From: a virus
Reading direction: 5' to 3' (one strand)
Virus record (IMG/VR): IMGVR_UViG_3300009509_000010
Location: 1 to 64,000 of that record
Length of the DNA stretch: 64,000 nucleotides
The notes below the pieces were generated by a model. That model was not told where the DNA came from and searched no databases. It was given only the letters and a program-made list of their open reading frames with translations. Shown in pieces: positions 22,060 to 31,433 of this stretch. Made by a program: the position numbers and the translations under genes. Every line of letters starts with the position of its first letter. Within the stretch, counting starts at the first letter, position 1.

Positions 22060-24648
22060 ATGCAAACCTCGATTACCTCGACTCGAAGGCGAGCCCGCCG
22101 GGCCCGCGTTGCCAAAACCATAACTACCGACGCGGTCGCCACAAGCGGCAAACTTGACGCCGCGAGTTTGCCCGGTGGTAGCGGGATCACCGAGTTGTTT
22201 GGTCTAGCCGTGACCAAAACCGCAGCGGACAAAATTTTTGCAGGTAAGGTCAAGGCGATTGCTAAAACCACCGATCACAATTTTGCAGGCCAGTTAGTGT
22301 TGATGTTGGTCAAAGGGCAAGCGGTGGGCGAGGTGGAGTTTGGCGAGCGGCTCGACTCCAAAACGTGGGCCGTTAAAACCACCAAGATTTTTGACCGGCC
22401 CAAGGCCACCAACGTGCCCGAGGCCGCCGAGGGTGTGGTGGGCGGGGTGCGGGTGCTCGAACGCCGCAAGGCGACATCAATTGATGAGCCGGTAACAAAA
22501 CAACGGGCTAGGGCCTACAACCCGAGCCGCGTGGTTGACCGGGTCCTTTTGTCTGACGTGCGAACCCTTGCCCAATGGGGCGAGGAGGTGGCGTTGAAAA
22601 AGGCCCTCGCCGAGGTAAAGCGCCGTGGTTTGGAGGTCGAGCGGCCCGATAAACTCGAGCTTGCCCCGGACAGTGAGATCGAAACCTTCGCCACCGTCGA
22701 GCTCGTGGCAGCTCACCAAGCGATCCATGTCAACAAGGGGTGGAGCTCCGAGGATATGGTGGGGACGCATGCCCGTATCGTGGCGGAGCTCGCCGATCGA
22801 GGCGTGCCACACCCCGAACCACCGCCGGGGTTGGATGCTCAATCGGTTGTTTTCGAGCCGGCCCGAGTGGCGGTTCTAAAATCAGCGGCCGAGGAGGCCC
22901 TTGGGGAGATCGTGGCAGCGGTCGAGCGATACCCCGTGTTGGTCCACAAGCGGGTCGAGGGGCGGCCGGTTACGGTCAGCAAAGCCAAGGATCAGGTCAA
23001 GGTGGTGGCCGAGGACGGGGCCGATTTAACCGCCGAGGTTCCCGCGGTCGTTGAAACGATCCGAGCTCTCAAATCCGAGGCGGTGGAGCTCGAGGGGGTT
23101 CTCGAGCCATGGCATGGGGGCGAGGTTTTCCAGGTTCAAGATCTCAGCTATGACGGCCGAGACCTCCGGGATTGGCCCGTTAGCAAGCGGCTCGAGCGGC
23201 TCGCCGAGCTTGGGATCCCGCAAGCTACAAGCGCAATTCCGAGCTTGACGGCCCCCGTCAACGAGTTACCCCCGTTGGAGGCGACCACCGCCGAAACGCT
23301 CGAGCGGGCGATCCGTGTGGTCAAACGGTTGCCCGGTAGTGTTGGGGCCGTGGTCAAGCCCGCCGAGTCGGTGGACCCGGGCGAATGGTTGGAGCTCGAG
23401 GCCGAGCCCGTAACCAAGCTCGAATCAAAAGGCCCTCAAAAATTTGTATTGTGGGCAAATCAACTTTTGGTGGGCGACCGAGCGGGAAAATTGGCCGAGC
23501 GGTGGATCTTGGATTCCACCGACGTCGAGACCACCGAGCAAATCGCCAAACGGGCGGCCCCCGTTCCCAAGGATGCTTTGTCCGCCGGTGTCGGTGGGGT
23601 GACTGATCACGGTGAGGTCGAAACGGGGGCGGTCAAACCGTGGTTGCGGGAATATTTTTTGCGAGGCCAAACAACGGGCAACCGGTTGTTGATCCGCAAG
23701 CTTACGTTTGGTGAGCTGCAAAAGGCCCAACATTCATACACCCAATGTATGGCATGCAAGGCGGCCCCCGAAATTGATGTTTTGTGGGCCGACGGGCGTG
23801 GGCGGGCGTGGTTTTGTAAGGGTTGTTATCCAAAGTGGCTCCACAAAGGGGGCGGCTCCAAAGACCTCGAGGTAATCGGTACCAAAGCGATTATCGGCGG
23901 TCGAGCCCCAGCGAAGTATTCGGACCGTCATAATCGGGTGACAACTACCAAGGCCGCCGAGCCACACCCTCTCGGTGGTTGGCTTGTGGTGCGGGCAAAA
24001 GACCCGACGCCTTCGGTCCTTACCGGTGAGGCCGTAACCAAACGGTGGATCCCGCCGCTTGGTGTGTCAGCTTTGCCCGAGGTGGTGGCCGAGCAGGTGC
24101 CTACCGAGCTCGCCTATTGGCGGGCCCAGACATTGGCTGAGGCTCGAGAGCTCCGAGATCAGCTTGTGTCAAAGATCGACACAAAGGAGATCGAGCTCGA
24201 TTTGACCACAGTTTACACTGCCAAACCATCAAATCCGATCACCGAGGTGTCAACCAATGACACCGAGGGGACGGCGGATCTCTTTGTTCCTATTGCCAAA
24301 ATTGACACCGACCGGCAAATTGTGACAGGGATTGTATTAGAGCCGGGCGAGGTTGATGCTCAAAACGACACCGTTAGCGATGAAGTTATCGAGCGGGCCT
24401 CGATCAATTTTCTTTCCCGGTATAATTCCGAAACCCAGCTAGGTTTGATGCACAAGGCCTTTGGAGACATAGGCCTGCAACTTGCCGCTAGTTGGGTAGC
24501 ACTGACAAATCAAACGCTTGGCAAAAAGAAAGTTAAGCGGGGCTCGTGGCTGATGTCAATGAAGGTTATCGATTCGAAACTTTGGGAACGCGTCAAAAAG
24601 GGCGAGTTTACCGGATTTTCGATCGGTGGCGTGGCCAAGGTGCGTTAA
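22060..24648 (+). CDS. XkdF-type capsid protease with ligase-like nucleotidyltransferase insert
   Basis: The 862-residue protein ends (about 745-862) in an XkdF-like protease domain: VTGIVLEPGEVDAQNDTV, LMHKAFGD, RGSWLMSMKVIDSKLWERV and GFSIGG. It would mature the prohead. Upstream, residues about 280-480 resemble the catalytic core of ATP-dependent DNA ligases. A motif I-like HKRVEGRP (296-303) is followed by VELEGVLEPW, then FQVQDLSYDGRDLRDWP (357-373) matching the ligase FDLLYLDGRDLRDLP stretch, and GAVVKPAES (K433). The nucleotide-binding lysine position reads R298 with K297 next to it, so activity is doubtful. A four-cysteine zinc-like site (C563, C566, C586, C589) separates it from the protease. 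Residues 150-280 are helical. Confidence 0.7.
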   Translation: MQTSITSTRRRARRARVAKTITTDAVATSGKLDAASLPGGSGITELFGLAVTKTAADKIFAGKVKAIAKTTDHNFAGQLVLMLVKGQAVGEVEFGERLDSKTWAVKTTKIFDRPKATNVPEAAEGVVGGVRVLERRKATSIDEPVTKQRARAYNPSRVVDRVLLSDVRTLAQWGEEVALKKALAEVKRRGLEVERPDKLELAPDSEIETFATVELVAAHQAIHVNKGWSSEDMVGTHARIVAELADRGVPHPEPPPGLDAQSVVFEPARVAVLKSAAEEALGEIVAAVERYPVLVHKRVEGRPVTVSKAKDQVKVVAEDGADLTAEVPAVVETIRALKSEAVELEGVLEPWHGGEVFQVQDLSYDGRDLRDWPVSKRLERLAELGIPQATSAIPSLTAPVNELPPLEATTAETLERAIRVVKRLPGSVGAVVKPAESVDPGEWLELEAEPVTKLESKGPQKFVLWANQLLVGDRAGKLAERWILDSTDVETTEQIAKRAAPVPKDALSAGVGGVTDHGEVETGAVKPWLREYFLRGQTTGNRLLIRKLTFGELQKAQHSYTQCMACKAAPEIDVLWADGRGRAWFCKGCYPKWLHKGGGSKDLEVIGTKAIIGGRAPAKYSDRHNRVTTTKAAEPHPLGGWLVVRAKDPTPSVLTGEAVTKRWIPPLGVSALPEVVAEQVPTELAYWRAQTLAEARELRDQLVSKIDTKEIELDLTTVYTAKPSNPITEVSTNDTEGTADLFVPIAKIDTDRQIVTGIVLEPGEVDAQNDTVSDEVIERASINFLSRYNSETQLGLMHKAFGDIGLQLAASWVALTNQTLGKKKVKRGSWLMSMKVIDSKLWERVKKGEFTGFSIGGVAKVR

Positions 24649-25502
24649 TGGCGACAAAAGATCAACTCGCAAAGGCTCGGGAACTCTTGGATCTAGACGT
24701 CCGGGAGGTCTCGTTGGTTGACCGGCCCGCAAACTTGCGGCCGTTTTTGATTGTGAAACGTCAAACCGAGGACCACCTCGGTGAGTTTGAGATCGAGCCC
24801 TCGGTTGTCGAGTGGCTGGAAAAAGTGGCGGTGTCCCCTGGGGCCCCCACCGAGTCAATTCGGGCCTTGACGGCCGTTTTAGCAGGAGGTGAACCCGTGG
24901 ACCCCAAACAAGAGACCAAAGATCAGGCTGAGGACCAAGCCGTGGATCAGAATGCCACCGCGGCCGAACCCACCGCCGAACCCGTAACGAAAACCGAGCC
25001 GGCGGCCGAACCCGAGACCGTAACCGAGGCCGAGCCGGCGGCCGAACCCGTGGCCAAGAATGAGCCTATGGCGGAGCCAGATCCGGACGATCAACCCATG
25101 GTGGTGATCAAGCGGGATGGTTCGATCCATGTGTCCGGACAACAGGTTCAAAAAGCCAAGACCTTTGGCAAGGCGAAAACCGCCACCTTGCAAAACGCGG
25201 TTAGTGCGTTGGCCAAGTTGCTTGGTGACGTATCCGAGGACGCACTAAAGGCGGCCATGTTGCCCTATTCGGATCCAACGAAAAAAGTGGACACCACCAA
25301 GGCCGTGGATCCGGAACAGACAAACACCGCGGATCCGATTGAGTTGATCACCAAGGCGGTGGCCTCGGCCCTCGAGCCAATCACCAAGCGGCTCGACGAG
25401 ATCGAGAAAACTCGCAATCCGTCTCAGTCCGTCGAGGGTGACGGCGGGACCGAAAGCCGACAAACCAAGGTCAACAAATCAATTTGGGCCGGGGTGCTCT
25501 AG
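24648..25502 (+). CDS. Scaffold-like protein carrying the protease's SLVDRPAN segment
   Basis: The 284-residue protein starts at the ATG of a TAATG junction. Its first 40 residues (LDLDVREVSLVDRPANLRPF) match the segment that normally follows the GFSIGG motif within XkdF or HK97-type proteases, so the protease appears split over two genes. Residues 80-165 are an acidic low-complexity run of repeated PAEP, TEPAAEP-type words. A helical C-terminal part (ITKAVASALEPITKRLDEI) is typical of scaffold proteins. It directly precedes the major capsid gene. Confidence 0.6.
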   Translation: MATKDQLAKARELLDLDVREVSLVDRPANLRPFLIVKRQTEDHLGEFEIEPSVVEWLEKVAVSPGAPTESIRALTAVLAGGEPVDPKQETKDQAEDQAVDQNATAAEPTAEPVTKTEPAAEPETVTEAEPAAEPVAKNEPMAEPDPDDQPMVVIKRDGSIHVSGQQVQKAKTFGKAKTATLQNAVSALAKLLGDVSEDALKAAMLPYSDPTKKVDTTKAVDPEQTNTADPIELITKAVASALEPITKRLDEIEKTRNPSQSVEGDGGTESRQTKVNKSIWAGVL

Positions 25503-25545
25503 CCGTTTTGGCAAGGCCGACCGAAACCTTTGAGGAGGAAAGATT

Positions 25546-26745
25546 ATGTCAGGTATCCCAAACGAAGAGCTGATCGCCAAAGCGGTAATCACAACCGACG
25601 CGTTGGCCGCAAATGGCAAACTCAATGATAAGCAGTCCGACATGTTCATCGATTACGTGATCGACGAGTCGGTTTTGAAAAACAACGCCAGGGTGGTCAA
25701 GTTTCGCAACGAAAACTTGAACATTGACAAGATCGGCGTAGGTGGCCGGGTGGCCTACCCCAAAGCTGAGGCCGCGGATCCGGGCCACCGCCGAGGCGTG
25801 TCAACGAGTCAAATTCAGTTGACACCACGAGAAATCATCGTCCCGTTCGAGATCGGTGACCTGTTCAAGGAGGTATCCCTTGAGGCACCCGAGCGAATCG
25901 AGGACCACATTATCAAAATGATGGCCGCGCAACTGGCCAACGATATGGAAGAGCTCTATATCCTTGGCGATACGGTGGGGCCAGCGATCCTTGAGTCGGA
26001 ATATCACGACAACGGAAGCTCGACCCAATACGTCAAGGACAGCTATTTGGCCTTGGCCGACGGGTGGAGCCGGTTGGCCGACGGGGCCAATGTGGTGGAC
26101 GCGCAAGGAGCCAACATTGGGCTGAGCATTTTCGGCCAAATGTTGCGAGCCATGCCCACCAAATTCCGACGCAACAAGCGGGCCCTCCGGTGGTTCCTGA
26201 GTCCCGACCTTTGGCAGCTCTACAGTGAAAAACTGAGCACCCGCGCCACCGCGCTCGGTGACTCCGCCGCGGGCGGGGGCGATCATGGCCCCTATGGTGT
26301 CAGTGCGGTTGAGGTGCCTTTGTGGCCGTTGCAACCCAAGGTGGTGCAACATGTGCAATTGAACGGGACCACCGCGGTCGCGTTGCGGTTTGGGCCGATC
26401 TCTAGCGTGGTCGTTTCAACCGAGACGCTTGGAGCGACACCCGAGACCCCGTTCGTTGAAACGACCGATTATGTTCTCGACACAACGGCGGGCACGATTG
26501 CCAGAACCGGTGGTGGGTCGATCGGTGATGGTGATACGGTCAAAGTGACCTATGATGCCAATCCGCAAGTTTTGCTAACCCATATGAACAATTTCATCGT
26601 GGGTATCGGTCGGGATATCAAGATCGAAAAAGACCGCAATATTTACAAGGGCGTGAACGAATACGCGATCCACGCCCGCGTTGCGGTTCAATTCGAGGAA
26701 CTGACGGCGATCGTCAAAGCCAAAAACATCGGAACAGGCGTATAA
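25546..26745 (+). CDS. Major capsid protein
   Basis: The 399-residue protein follows the protease and scaffold and has a very strong GAGGAGGAAAG ribosome site, as expected for the most abundant virion protein. The sequence has features of HK97-fold capsids of the large XkdG-like group: REIIVPFEIGDLFKEVSLE, a long helix DHIIKMMAAQLANDMEEL, then YILGD and a C-terminal NNFIVGIGRDIKIEKDRN. A beta insertion around 280-350 may be a surface domain. Confidence 0.88.
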   Translation: MSGIPNEELIAKAVITTDALAANGKLNDKQSDMFIDYVIDESVLKNNARVVKFRNENLNIDKIGVGGRVAYPKAEAADPGHRRGVSTSQIQLTPREIIVPFEIGDLFKEVSLEAPERIEDHIIKMMAAQLANDMEELYILGDTVGPAILESEYHDNGSSTQYVKDSYLALADGWSRLADGANVVDAQGANIGLSIFGQMLRAMPTKFRRNKRALRWFLSPDLWQLYSEKLSTRATALGDSAAGGGDHGPYGVSAVEVPLWPLQPKVVQHVQLNGTTAVALRFGPISSVVVSTETLGATPETPFVETTDYVLDTTAGTIARTGGGSIGDGDTVKVTYDANPQVLLTHMNNFIVGIGRDIKIEKDRNIYKGVNEYAIHARVAVQFEELTAIVKAKNIGTGV

Positions 26746-26798
26746 ACGGCGGCGAATCGCGGCGGTTTTAGTCATTGCCATTGATTGGAGGTCTCAAG

Positions 26799-27140
26799 GT
26801 GGCACGGGTTAAAGTTCAATTGCGCAACGCATCAAGTTACACCAGCATTTTTGCCAAGGACCGACCTTGGCGGCGTAACGAGGTGCGGTTTTACACCGAT
26901 CCAGCTCGGATCGCGTATTACAAACAACAAGGTGAGTTTGTTTGTACCGACGTGGGTGGCGAGGCCGCGCCGGGTGGTCAACCGGTGGCAGAGGAGCCAT
27001 ATCGGCACACCTACGCCAGCCTAAACCGGTTGACCAAGCCAGAGCTCGTTACCTATGCATCTATGACGCATGGTATCGAGCTTGACGATGAAGCCCGAAA
27101 AGATGACTTGATCACCGCAATTCTCGAGGCCCAAGGTTAG
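26799..27140 (+). CDS. Small head-region protein with SAP/HeH-like C-terminus
   Basis: The 113-residue protein starts at GTG 26799 behind GGAGG. The N-terminal half is beta-rich (RVKVQLRNAS, FYTDPARIAYYKQQGEF). The last 38 residues (LTKPELVTYASMTHGIELD and KDDLITAILEAQ) form a helix-extended loop-helix pattern like SAP, HeH or Rho-N domains. Such domains occur in phage head-tail proteins after the capsid gene. Function is inferred from position only. Confidence 0.6.
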   Translation: MARVKVQLRNASSYTSIFAKDRPWRRNEVRFYTDPARIAYYKQQGEFVCTDVGGEAAPGGQPVAEEPYRHTYASLNRLTKPELVTYASMTHGIELDDEARKDDLITAILEAQG

Positions 27141-27150
27141 GAGGTAGGTC

Positions 27151-27510
27151 ATGCCATTGGTGTCAATCCCTGTTGGGATAGCGCCTTGCCAGATCGACGA
27201 TTTCCCGGCGGAGATCGGGGACGGCGAGGACAAGCGGCCGTTTGAACGCTCTTGCAAGGGGGCCTTGTTTTTGCGGCCCGCGTCAACCAAGGTGCTCTCA
27301 AACGACGAGCTCGAATTTCTGCGATCCGCAAAGCAATACCGCAAGCTAGGGGCTCGGCTCTTGGTGGTTCGGGTTGACGTTGTGCCCGATACGACCAAAC
27401 GGCCCACCGGTATGCGGAAAAAAATGGAGAAGGCAACGCCCCCAACGGCGGCGGTAGTAGCTCCGCCGGTGGCGTCAGATCCGGACGATTACACGGTGGA
27501 TCACGGTTAA
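27151..27510 (+). CDS. Hypothetical structural-region protein
   Basis: The 119-residue protein has a good TTAGGAGG ribosome site before ATG 27151. A compact N-terminal domain (IPVGIAPCQIDDFPAEI, then ALFLRPASTKVLSNDELEF) precedes a basic and proline/alanine-rich tail (MRKKMEKATPPTAAVVAPPV). No family is recognised. Placement between capsid and fibre-type genes suggests a virion or assembly role. Confidence 0.55.
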   Translation: MPLVSIPVGIAPCQIDDFPAEIGDGEDKRPFERSCKGALFLRPASTKVLSNDELEFLRSAKQYRKLGARLLVVRVDVVPDTTKRPTGMRKKMEKATPPTAAVVAPPVASDPDDYTVDHG

Positions 27511-27569
27511 ACCAAGCCTATCACCGTTTTTCGTGCACCCCGTTTGGCCCCAGGTCCAAGGGATTGCCC

Positions 27570-27941
27570 GTGCTCGAGATCCATACACGTGACGGACGAA
27601 CCGAAAAAATAGACCTCGCGGATCGAGCCCAAGCCGCTGCTATTACAAGACGCTTTGCCGATCCAAGGTATCAAGCAACTATCACAGGTTTGACGATAAC
27701 CCATTTGGGGGTGCGCTATTCGATGCCCCGTCCTACGGGTTTCGAGCCGGTGGCCTACATGGCCGAGGAGGTGGAGCCAGACCCAAGCCGCAAACTTAAA
27801 GGAGGCCGGCGGGTCGTTTGTCATGCTGGGGAGGTGCGTGCTATCGCAATGATCCACGAGGCCCAACGGGCAGTGCGGATCACTTTGATGCGGTTTGGCA
27901 AGCAGCGTTTTGCCCCCGGTTATGACCCGTTAAGGCAGTGA
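27570..27941 (+). CDS. Hypothetical structural-region protein
   Basis: The 123-residue protein begins at GTG 27570, six bases after AAGGGA; a TTG at 27564 is the alternative. It is beta-rich with a basic middle (KLKGGRRVVCHAGEVRAIAMI) and ends GKQRFAPGYDPLRQ. No motif gives a function. It lies in the post-capsid block of small genes. Confidence 0.5.
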   Translation: MLEIHTRDGRTEKIDLADRAQAAAITRRFADPRYQATITGLTITHLGVRYSMPRPTGFEPVAYMAEEVEPDPSRKLKGGRRVVCHAGEVRAIAMIHEAQRAVRITLMRFGKQRFAPGYDPLRQ

Positions 27942-27954
27942 GTAGAGGGGGCCA

Positions 27955-28566
27955 ATGGGAACGTCTCTACAACGTCTAGATCAGATTCACAATCCGGACG
28001 TTTACGACGATACTTTACCGAGTCCAACGATAGAGGCCTCGGAAACCGCGGCGGTTACGCTTGCGGATCATAGTAACGCGCTAATCTCCCAGCTCAAAAG
28101 GATATTGCGGGGCGACGAGCCGGGAAACTGGTTTGACGACCCAACCGAGATCGGTCCGGATTTCACCGACGCGTCGTTGGTGGCTTTGGCGGCTCGAGCT
28201 CGATCAACTTTTTTGGGGGTTTGCCCGTCAACGCTCGTGGTGAGTGATTGGGTCTATATCAGCGGCCCAAGTGTAGGTGGAAATTATCAGGTCGATAAGG
28301 TGGACATAGCAAACTTTGACAAGCTACCGGCGGTCGGTGTGATTATCGAGAAACCGACCACCACAACTTGCACAGTCCAATGGCGTGGCGAGGTAACGGG
28401 GCTTGGGTCCTTGGTGCCTCGGCGGGTCTATTTTTTGCAGGATACGGCCAAAATTGGCTTGGCGGTGCCCGCCGAGTCGGGCCAATACGTGCAACGGATC
28501 GGGATGGCTTTAAGCTCCGAGGTGTTGCTCGTGTCAATTAACTCGCATCTAATCAAACGAGCCTAA
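27955..28566 (+). CDS. Hypothetical virion protein
   Basis: The 203-residue protein has an N-terminal part with TLADHSNALISQLKRILRG and WFDDPTEIGPDF. A beta-rich domain follows (YISGPSVGGNYQVDKVDI, then TVQWRGEVTGLGSLVPRRVY). The N-terminal pattern resembles segments of phage fibre- and collar-associated proteins that anchor adjacent fibres, and it precedes a fibre-like gene two positions on. Start ATG 27955 follows AGAGGGGG. Confidence 0.5.
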   Translation: MGTSLQRLDQIHNPDVYDDTLPSPTIEASETAAVTLADHSNALISQLKRILRGDEPGNWFDDPTEIGPDFTDASLVALAARARSTFLGVCPSTLVVSDWVYISGPSVGGNYQVDKVDIANFDKLPAVGVIIEKPTTTTCTVQWRGEVTGLGSLVPRRVYFLQDTAKIGLAVPAESGQYVQRIGMALSSEVLLVSINSHLIKRA

Positions 28567-28578
28567 AGGGATCAGAAA

Positions 28579-28998
28579 ATGACATCTTGGAACGACGAAA
28601 CCGACTTTGAAAACGAAACCGCGAGTGCCGAGGAAACCAACCAAAAAACCGACGAGATCACCACCTCGGTTGAAAAAACCACGGATCCGTTGAACGCGGT
28701 TCAAAAATTGGACCCATTCGAGCTCGAGAGGTTTTGCCGATTGGAGGCCGAGATCAAACTTTGTAACCAAGGAATGCGAATTGTTGATTTGGAATTATTA
28801 GAAATAAAACGAGCTTTGCAAAACAAGTCAAACGAGGCCAGTCAACGACGCCGATACCTAGAAATGGAGCTAAAGGGCAAGTGGAAATTGCAATATGATG
28901 ATCTACTGATGACCATCGCCGCGAAGTACGGCATTTCTGACCCTGCCCACATGTTGATCGATATCGACGTGGGCACAATCCGGGATGCCAGCGTTTAA
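28579..28998 (+). CDS. Coiled-coil hypothetical protein
   Basis: The 139-residue protein has an acidic N-terminal 35 residues (DETDFENETASAEETNQKTD) followed by a coiled coil over about 45-110 (ELERFCRLEAEIKL, VDLELLEIKRALQNK). It ends with a compact YGISDPAHMLIDIDVGTIRD segment. It may be an assembly chaperone or trimerisation partner for the fibre-like protein downstream; that is only suggested by adjacency. Confidence 0.5.
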   Translation: MTSWNDETDFENETASAEETNQKTDEITTSVEKTTDPLNAVQKLDPFELERFCRLEAEIKLCNQGMRIVDLELLEIKRALQNKSNEASQRRRYLEMELKGKWKLQYDDLLMTIAAKYGISDPAHMLIDIDVGTIRDASV

Positions 28999-29020
28999 GG
29001 TTGGCCCCAAGGAGTAGATC

Positions 29021-30808
29021 ATGGCTGAGCGCAAACCTTTGTTTATGCAAACCTCCGGTTTTAGCGAGGAAATGGCCACCTCCGACAGTATGCAGCTCGG
29101 GGGCCTCACAATGGGCGGTGCCATCGCAATGGGTGGCAATCAACTGTCAAACCTCGGTGCGGCCGATGCATCGGGCGAGGCGTTGGTTTACGGTCAGTCT
29201 AGCGCAAACCTTGCTGATTTGACGCTTGCGAGTAACGGCGATTTGAATCTTTCGGGTGGGGGCGAGGTGTTGGGTTTGCCCAACACCCCAAGCGGCGCCA
29301 CCGCCGCAACGTCAAAGGCTTATGTTGATGGCCTTGTTTCTGGAATCGGTTGGAAAGAATCTGTTGTTACTATGGCCCTAAAGGGCAATGACACAGTTGC
29401 TAATATAAACGGGCTAAGCCCAGCCGCTGGGGATGCCTATGTTGTAACTGATTCTGGCACATTGACCGCGGGGTCACTCGCGGTTGTGGCCGGTGACATG
29501 GCGGAATATAACGGTACGGCATGGGTCAAAATCGTTTCGGCCAGTGGTGGGTTCGTGCCCGCCGGGACCCGGGCGGTTTTGGCTGAGGGGACGATACAGA
29601 GTCCCTACACCGACGCAACCGACAACGACAAAATTGTGGAGTTTTCGGGGTCGAGCAACACGGGAACGGATACCGGGGATACTGTCAACAAAGCTTCGGT
29701 TTTGGTACAAGACGACGCCCACGTGGGTTATTGGGATAACTTGGCGTTTGTTTATGAGGGGACCGTCCCAAGCGGCACGTGGATCCAGTTTACGGGCGCC
29801 GGGGCGATCAATGCCGGTGACGGATTGGTGTATAGCGGAAATACACTTAACGTAAACCCGGGCGACGGTATCGAAATTTTGGCAGACCGTGTTGCGGTAG
29901 ACATAGCGGCGGCCGGGTCCGGAACCGGTGGTTTGCAGCTCACCGGAACCACGCCCACCAAGGAGCTCGAGGTCAAAGCGGGTGACGGTATTCTGCTCGA
30001 CGCAAATGGCGTTGGTGTCGACATTGCAGACACCACCCCCGGTTTACAGCTCACCGGGTCGAGTCCAAACAAGGAACTCGCGGTCCTCGCAAACACGGCG
30101 GCTGGTCTTACGGTTTCCGCTTCCGGTGTCGAGGCAAAACTCGCCACTGCGGGCGTTGGAACCGGCGGTCTCGAGTTTGACGGTTCGGGTGATTTCCAGG
30201 TCAAGGTTAACGGTAGCCAAGGCGTGATATTAACGGCCACCGGTTTGGCGATCGAGATCGACGATACGCCAGACACCCTTGACGTTGACGCCGATGGCCT
30301 AAAGGTTGTTGGTTTACCGTCGCTTTTCAAGGTCAACGACGTTGCCGTGGGTGCGACTGTAACGGCCGCAAACCTTGACACCCTCACCGACGGGTCAAAC
30401 GCCGATGCGCTCCACCTTCATACGGCGGCGGCGGCCACCGAGGCCCCCAAGGTCGAAAACAGTTTGACCACCGCCACCGACACAACGGCGAACGCTGATC
30501 CTGTGTATATCAATGGGTCGGCCACCGTAGGAAAAGCTTTGGCGAACGATGACGCCAAATCAAAAGTGATTGGTGTTATCCGAACGGGCGGCGGAGCGGC
30601 CCCCGCTTCGGTGGAGGTTGTTTCCTTGGGGATCTGTGCGGGCGTTTTGTCTGGCGCAACCCCAGGGGCCGCCTATTACTTGCAAGCTGCGGGCGGTATC
30701 GGGACAGCTCTACCGGGTGCGGGCAATCGCGTGATCCAAGTTGGTTGGGCTTACACCGCAACCGATCTTTGGATTGAGCTCAAGGACTACGGCAAAAAGG
30801 CCGCATAA
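29021..30808 (+). CDS. Repeat-containing fibre-like virion protein
   Basis: The 595-residue protein follows AAGGAG. Its N-terminus has MGGNQLSNLGAADASGEAL and SKAYVDGLVSG, words typical of phage fibre shafts. Residues about 270-430 contain recurring 35-45 residue units with the pattern G-D-G-[IL]-x-x-x-x-[NG]-x-[IVL]-x-V-x-[IL], then GLQLTG-x-x-P-x-KEL-x-V, which would stack as a beta helix or beta roll. The C-terminal 130 residues form a separate domain (VVSLGICAGVLSGATPGAAYYL) resembling phage capsid-fibre tips. Its position near head genes suggests a head or collar fibre. Confidence 0.65.
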   Translation: MAERKPLFMQTSGFSEEMATSDSMQLGGLTMGGAIAMGGNQLSNLGAADASGEALVYGQSSANLADLTLASNGDLNLSGGGEVLGLPNTPSGATAATSKAYVDGLVSGIGWKESVVTMALKGNDTVANINGLSPAAGDAYVVTDSGTLTAGSLAVVAGDMAEYNGTAWVKIVSASGGFVPAGTRAVLAEGTIQSPYTDATDNDKIVEFSGSSNTGTDTGDTVNKASVLVQDDAHVGYWDNLAFVYEGTVPSGTWIQFTGAGAINAGDGLVYSGNTLNVNPGDGIEILADRVAVDIAAAGSGTGGLQLTGTTPTKELEVKAGDGILLDANGVGVDIADTTPGLQLTGSSPNKELAVLANTAAGLTVSASGVEAKLATAGVGTGGLEFDGSGDFQVKVNGSQGVILTATGLAIEIDDTPDTLDVDADGLKVVGLPSLFKVNDVAVGATVTAANLDTLTDGSNADALHLHTAAAATEAPKVENSLTTATDTTANADPVYINGSATVGKALANDDAKSKVIGVIRTGGGAAPASVEVVSLGICAGVLSGATPGAAYYLQAAGGIGTALPGAGNRVIQVGWAYTATDLWIELKDYGKKAA

Positions 30809-30836
30809 AGCGGTTTGAGCCTCTTGGGGTGATACT

Positions 30837-31424
30837 GTGGATCGGGTCCAGGTTATCAAGCAAGAATCCGCCGCCCTAGGTGGTGACGGGGCCGACGAGA
30901 GGCCTTGGCCGGAACCCATAGCACCCCAAGAGGACGCGCCCGAGGTTGCTGGCGTCTATTTCCAAGACGTCAGCAACCGAGACGAAACCACCCTAATCAG
31001 CCGCAACGGGGATGATATGACGTTTAAAGACGTCAACAACCCCACCCCAAAAACTTTGACTGAAGTGATCGCTGGTAGCGGTGCTTTAACGGAAAGTGCC
31101 CACCGTACCTTGCGCCAGCTTATTCATTTCATTGACTCGGGCCCGGCGGAGGGTTTTGCGAGCGGGGCCTACAAAGAAACGTTACCAGCGGCCGATCCGT
31201 TTCCAACAACCGTTACGTGGTGGGAGAGCTCCGGCAAAACCAAGCGAATAGTCGAAAAAACAATCACCCGCAGCGGCGGCGGAGCAACGGCGGTTACACC
31301 GACCCCGGTGGTTTGGGATATTTACGACACCGACGGAACCACCAAACTTGCCACCGTGAGCGACGCAATCACTTACAGCGGCGTTTTTGAGACGTCGAGG
31401 ACTCGAACCATCACAATCTATTAG
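30837..31424 (+). CDS. Hypothetical virion protein of the post-capsid fibre block
   Basis: The 195-residue protein starts at GTG 30837. It has a polar N-terminus (DRVQVIKQESAALGGDGADE), a middle with LTESAHRTLRQLIHFID and a beta-rich C-terminus (TTVTWWESSGKTKRIVEKT). The LRQLIHFID-x-GPAEGF segment recurs in phage structural proteins preceding fibre tips. Function is unknown. Confidence 0.5.
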   Translation: MDRVQVIKQESAALGGDGADERPWPEPIAPQEDAPEVAGVYFQDVSNRDETTLISRNGDDMTFKDVNNPTPKTLTEVIAGSGALTESAHRTLRQLIHFIDSGPAEGFASGAYKETLPAADPFPTTVTWWESSGKTKRIVEKTITRSGGGATAVTPTPVVWDIYDTDGTTKLATVSDAITYSGVFETSRTRTITIY

Positions 31425-31433
31425 GCCAAGCCA

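Noticed and set aside
24546-24647. Upstream start for the scaffold-like gene
   Set aside because: The added 34 residues lie inside the protease gene in another frame and look like shadow sequence; the TAATG start is better.
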